From Shewanella denitrificans OS217 (GTDB taxonomy: Bacteria > Pseudomonadota > Gammaproteobacteria > Enterobacterales > Shewanellaceae), in the NCBI RefSeq assembly GCF_000013765.1, contig NC_007954.1, forward strand, positions 1,798,001 through 1,862,000: a DNA stretch of 64,000 nt, in the 5' to 3' direction. Shown here in pieces: positions 63,068-64,000 of this stretch. Made by a program: the position numbers and the translations under genes. Position 1 is the first letter of the stretch. Every line of letters begins with the position of its first letter. Under the pieces are notes generated by a model, which worked only from the letters and a program-made list of their open reading frames with translations, searched no databases and was not told the DNA's origin.

Positions 63068-64000
63068 CTAAACTTTAAATTGATCTGTGATTAATTGTAG
63101 ACGTTTACTAATATTTTGAATGTCAAAGCTAATTCCGCCCATTTCCTGGGTGGTATTCTTCACTTTATGGGCATTACTCTCAATCTCGGCAATGTATTGT
63201 TGAATGAGCTCAGAGGTGTTGTGTTGCTCCTCTGTGGCTGCGGCAATTTGTTCATTGACTTGATTAATAGCACTGACCTTCAAGGTGATCCCTGTGAGGG
63301 CATCCCCGGCTAAAGCGGTCGATTTTACCCCGTCATTTGCCGTAATTATGCCCCGTTGCATGGCTTCAACTGCTTCTTTAGAGGTTGAGCGCAACTCTTG
63401 CAACACTTGTTGAATTTCCTGAGTCGAGGCTTGGGTGCGGGATGCGAGCGTACGCACTTCATCGGCGACGACCGCAAAGCCTCGACCTTGTTCACCGGCA
63501 CGAGCCGCTTCAATGGCCGCATTTAATGCCAACAGGTTGGTTTGGTCGGCAATGCCGCGAATGGTATCGAGAATATCGTTAACATTACTGGTAAAGGCAT
63601 CCAGCTGATTGACAACGACCGCTGTGGTTTTCACTTCCTGAGATAACTTCTCAATGGTATTGACTGCGGAAGCAACAATGGCTTGGCCAGCCTTGGCATC
63701 GTTATTGGCTTGTTCAGCTTCTGCTGCACCATTGGCGGCAAATTCTGCCACGTGGCCAACACTGATAAACATCTCACGCATGGCATGTGAGATTTGTTCT
63801 ATGGCCGCATTTTGTTCCGCCACAGTCTGCTCACTGTTATTGCTGCTACTTAAGAGTGACTTGGAGACTAGGCTTAAGCTCTCAGTGGTGGACTTGGTCT
63901 CGGCAATCGAGGCTTGTAACTTAGACACGAATTGATTGAACCAATGCACTAGTACGGCAATTTCATCTTTACCTTCGTAATGGATCCTAGCGCGAAGATC
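63068..64000 (-). CDS. Methyl-accepting chemotaxis protein, C-terminal part (cut by window edge)
   Basis: The open frame continues past the window end. The visible part begins in a HAMP-like segment (DLRARIHYEGKDEIAVLV) and contains the full signalling domain with the hairpin AAIEAARAGEQGRGFAVVAD, which binds CheA and CheW, flanked by long helices with Gln/Glu-rich methylation regions. The sensor domain is outside the window. A GTG at 63949 should not be taken as the start. Confidence 0.93.
   Translation of the reverse strand, partial: DLRARIHYEGKDEIAVLVHWFNQFVSKLQASIAETKSTTESLSLVSKSLLSSSNNSEQTVAEQNAAIEQISHAMREMFISVGHVAEFAANGAAEAEQANNDAKAGQAIVASAVNTIEKLSQEVKTTAVVVNQLDAFTSNVNDILDTIRGIADQTNLLALNAAIEAARAGEQGRGFAVVADEVRTLASRTQASTQEIQQVLQELRSTSKEAVEAMQRGIITANDGVKSTALAGDALTGITLKVSAINQVNEQIAAATEEQHNTSELIQQYIAEIESNAHKVKNTTQEMGGISFDIQNISKRLQLITDQFKV

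Overview
The window looks like a chromosomal segment of a gammaproteobacterium in the Alteromonadales, most probably Shewanella. This rests on the order dapD-glnD-map / rpsB-tsf-pyrH-frr-uppS-cdsA-ispC-rseP-bamA-skp-lpxD-fabZ-lpxA-lpxB-rnhB-dnaE, on DUF3549, DUF3718 and YqcC/TruC/YqcA family genes, and on moderate GC. The species is not resolved.

Layout. 1-3463: end of a DUF3549 gene, then yqcC-truC-yqcA running into a PtsG-like glucose-family PTS permease. 3464-6042: purU, a small DUF3718 exported protein and dapD. 6074-9565: glnD and map, facing away from the ribosomal operon. 9829-24875: a long core block for translation (rpsB with an S2-type leader, tsf, frr), UMP kinase, undecaprenyl and CDP-diacylglycerol synthesis, the isoprenoid enzyme IspC, the envelope protease RseP, the outer-membrane assembly factors BamA and Skp, lipid A synthesis (LpxD, FabZ, LpxA, LpxB) and RNase HII. 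25085-30092: dnaE and tilS; accA, which follows dnaE in E. coli, is not between them.

30199-37625 is an accessory region starting at a tRNA-Ser(TGA) gene. It holds four degenerate tRNA-Ser-like repeats on the strand opposite the tRNA, an IS3-family element inserted into the first of them, an AIPR (abortive-infection-type) gene split by an IS30-family element, a serine-hydrolase-like protein and an unknown exported protein. The DNA here is clearly more AT-rich than the core.

37884-56410 is a mixed set of adaptive genes: a frameshifted EamA exporter, a lipoprotein plus WD40-like pair, a GFA-fold protein, an orphan substrate-binding protein followed by a tiny secreted four-cysteine peptide and a membrane-anchored glutaredoxin, a TetR-controlled RND efflux pump with a near-ideal operator, an EamA/MarR divergent pair with two matching operator-like sites, an EAL-domain protein, fur with its own Fur box, and cobB overlapping a P-loop kinase-like gene. 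56602-64000 is all on the minus strand: a CpdB-type nucleotidase, a Dcp-type M3 peptidase (both predicted lipoproteins), a porin with a small PstS-like protein, and the C-terminal end of a chemotaxis receptor cut by the window edge.

The best candidates for something undescribed are the tRNA-Ser-like repeat array around the AIPR gene, and the small secreted Cys-rich peptide next to its anchored glutaredoxin.
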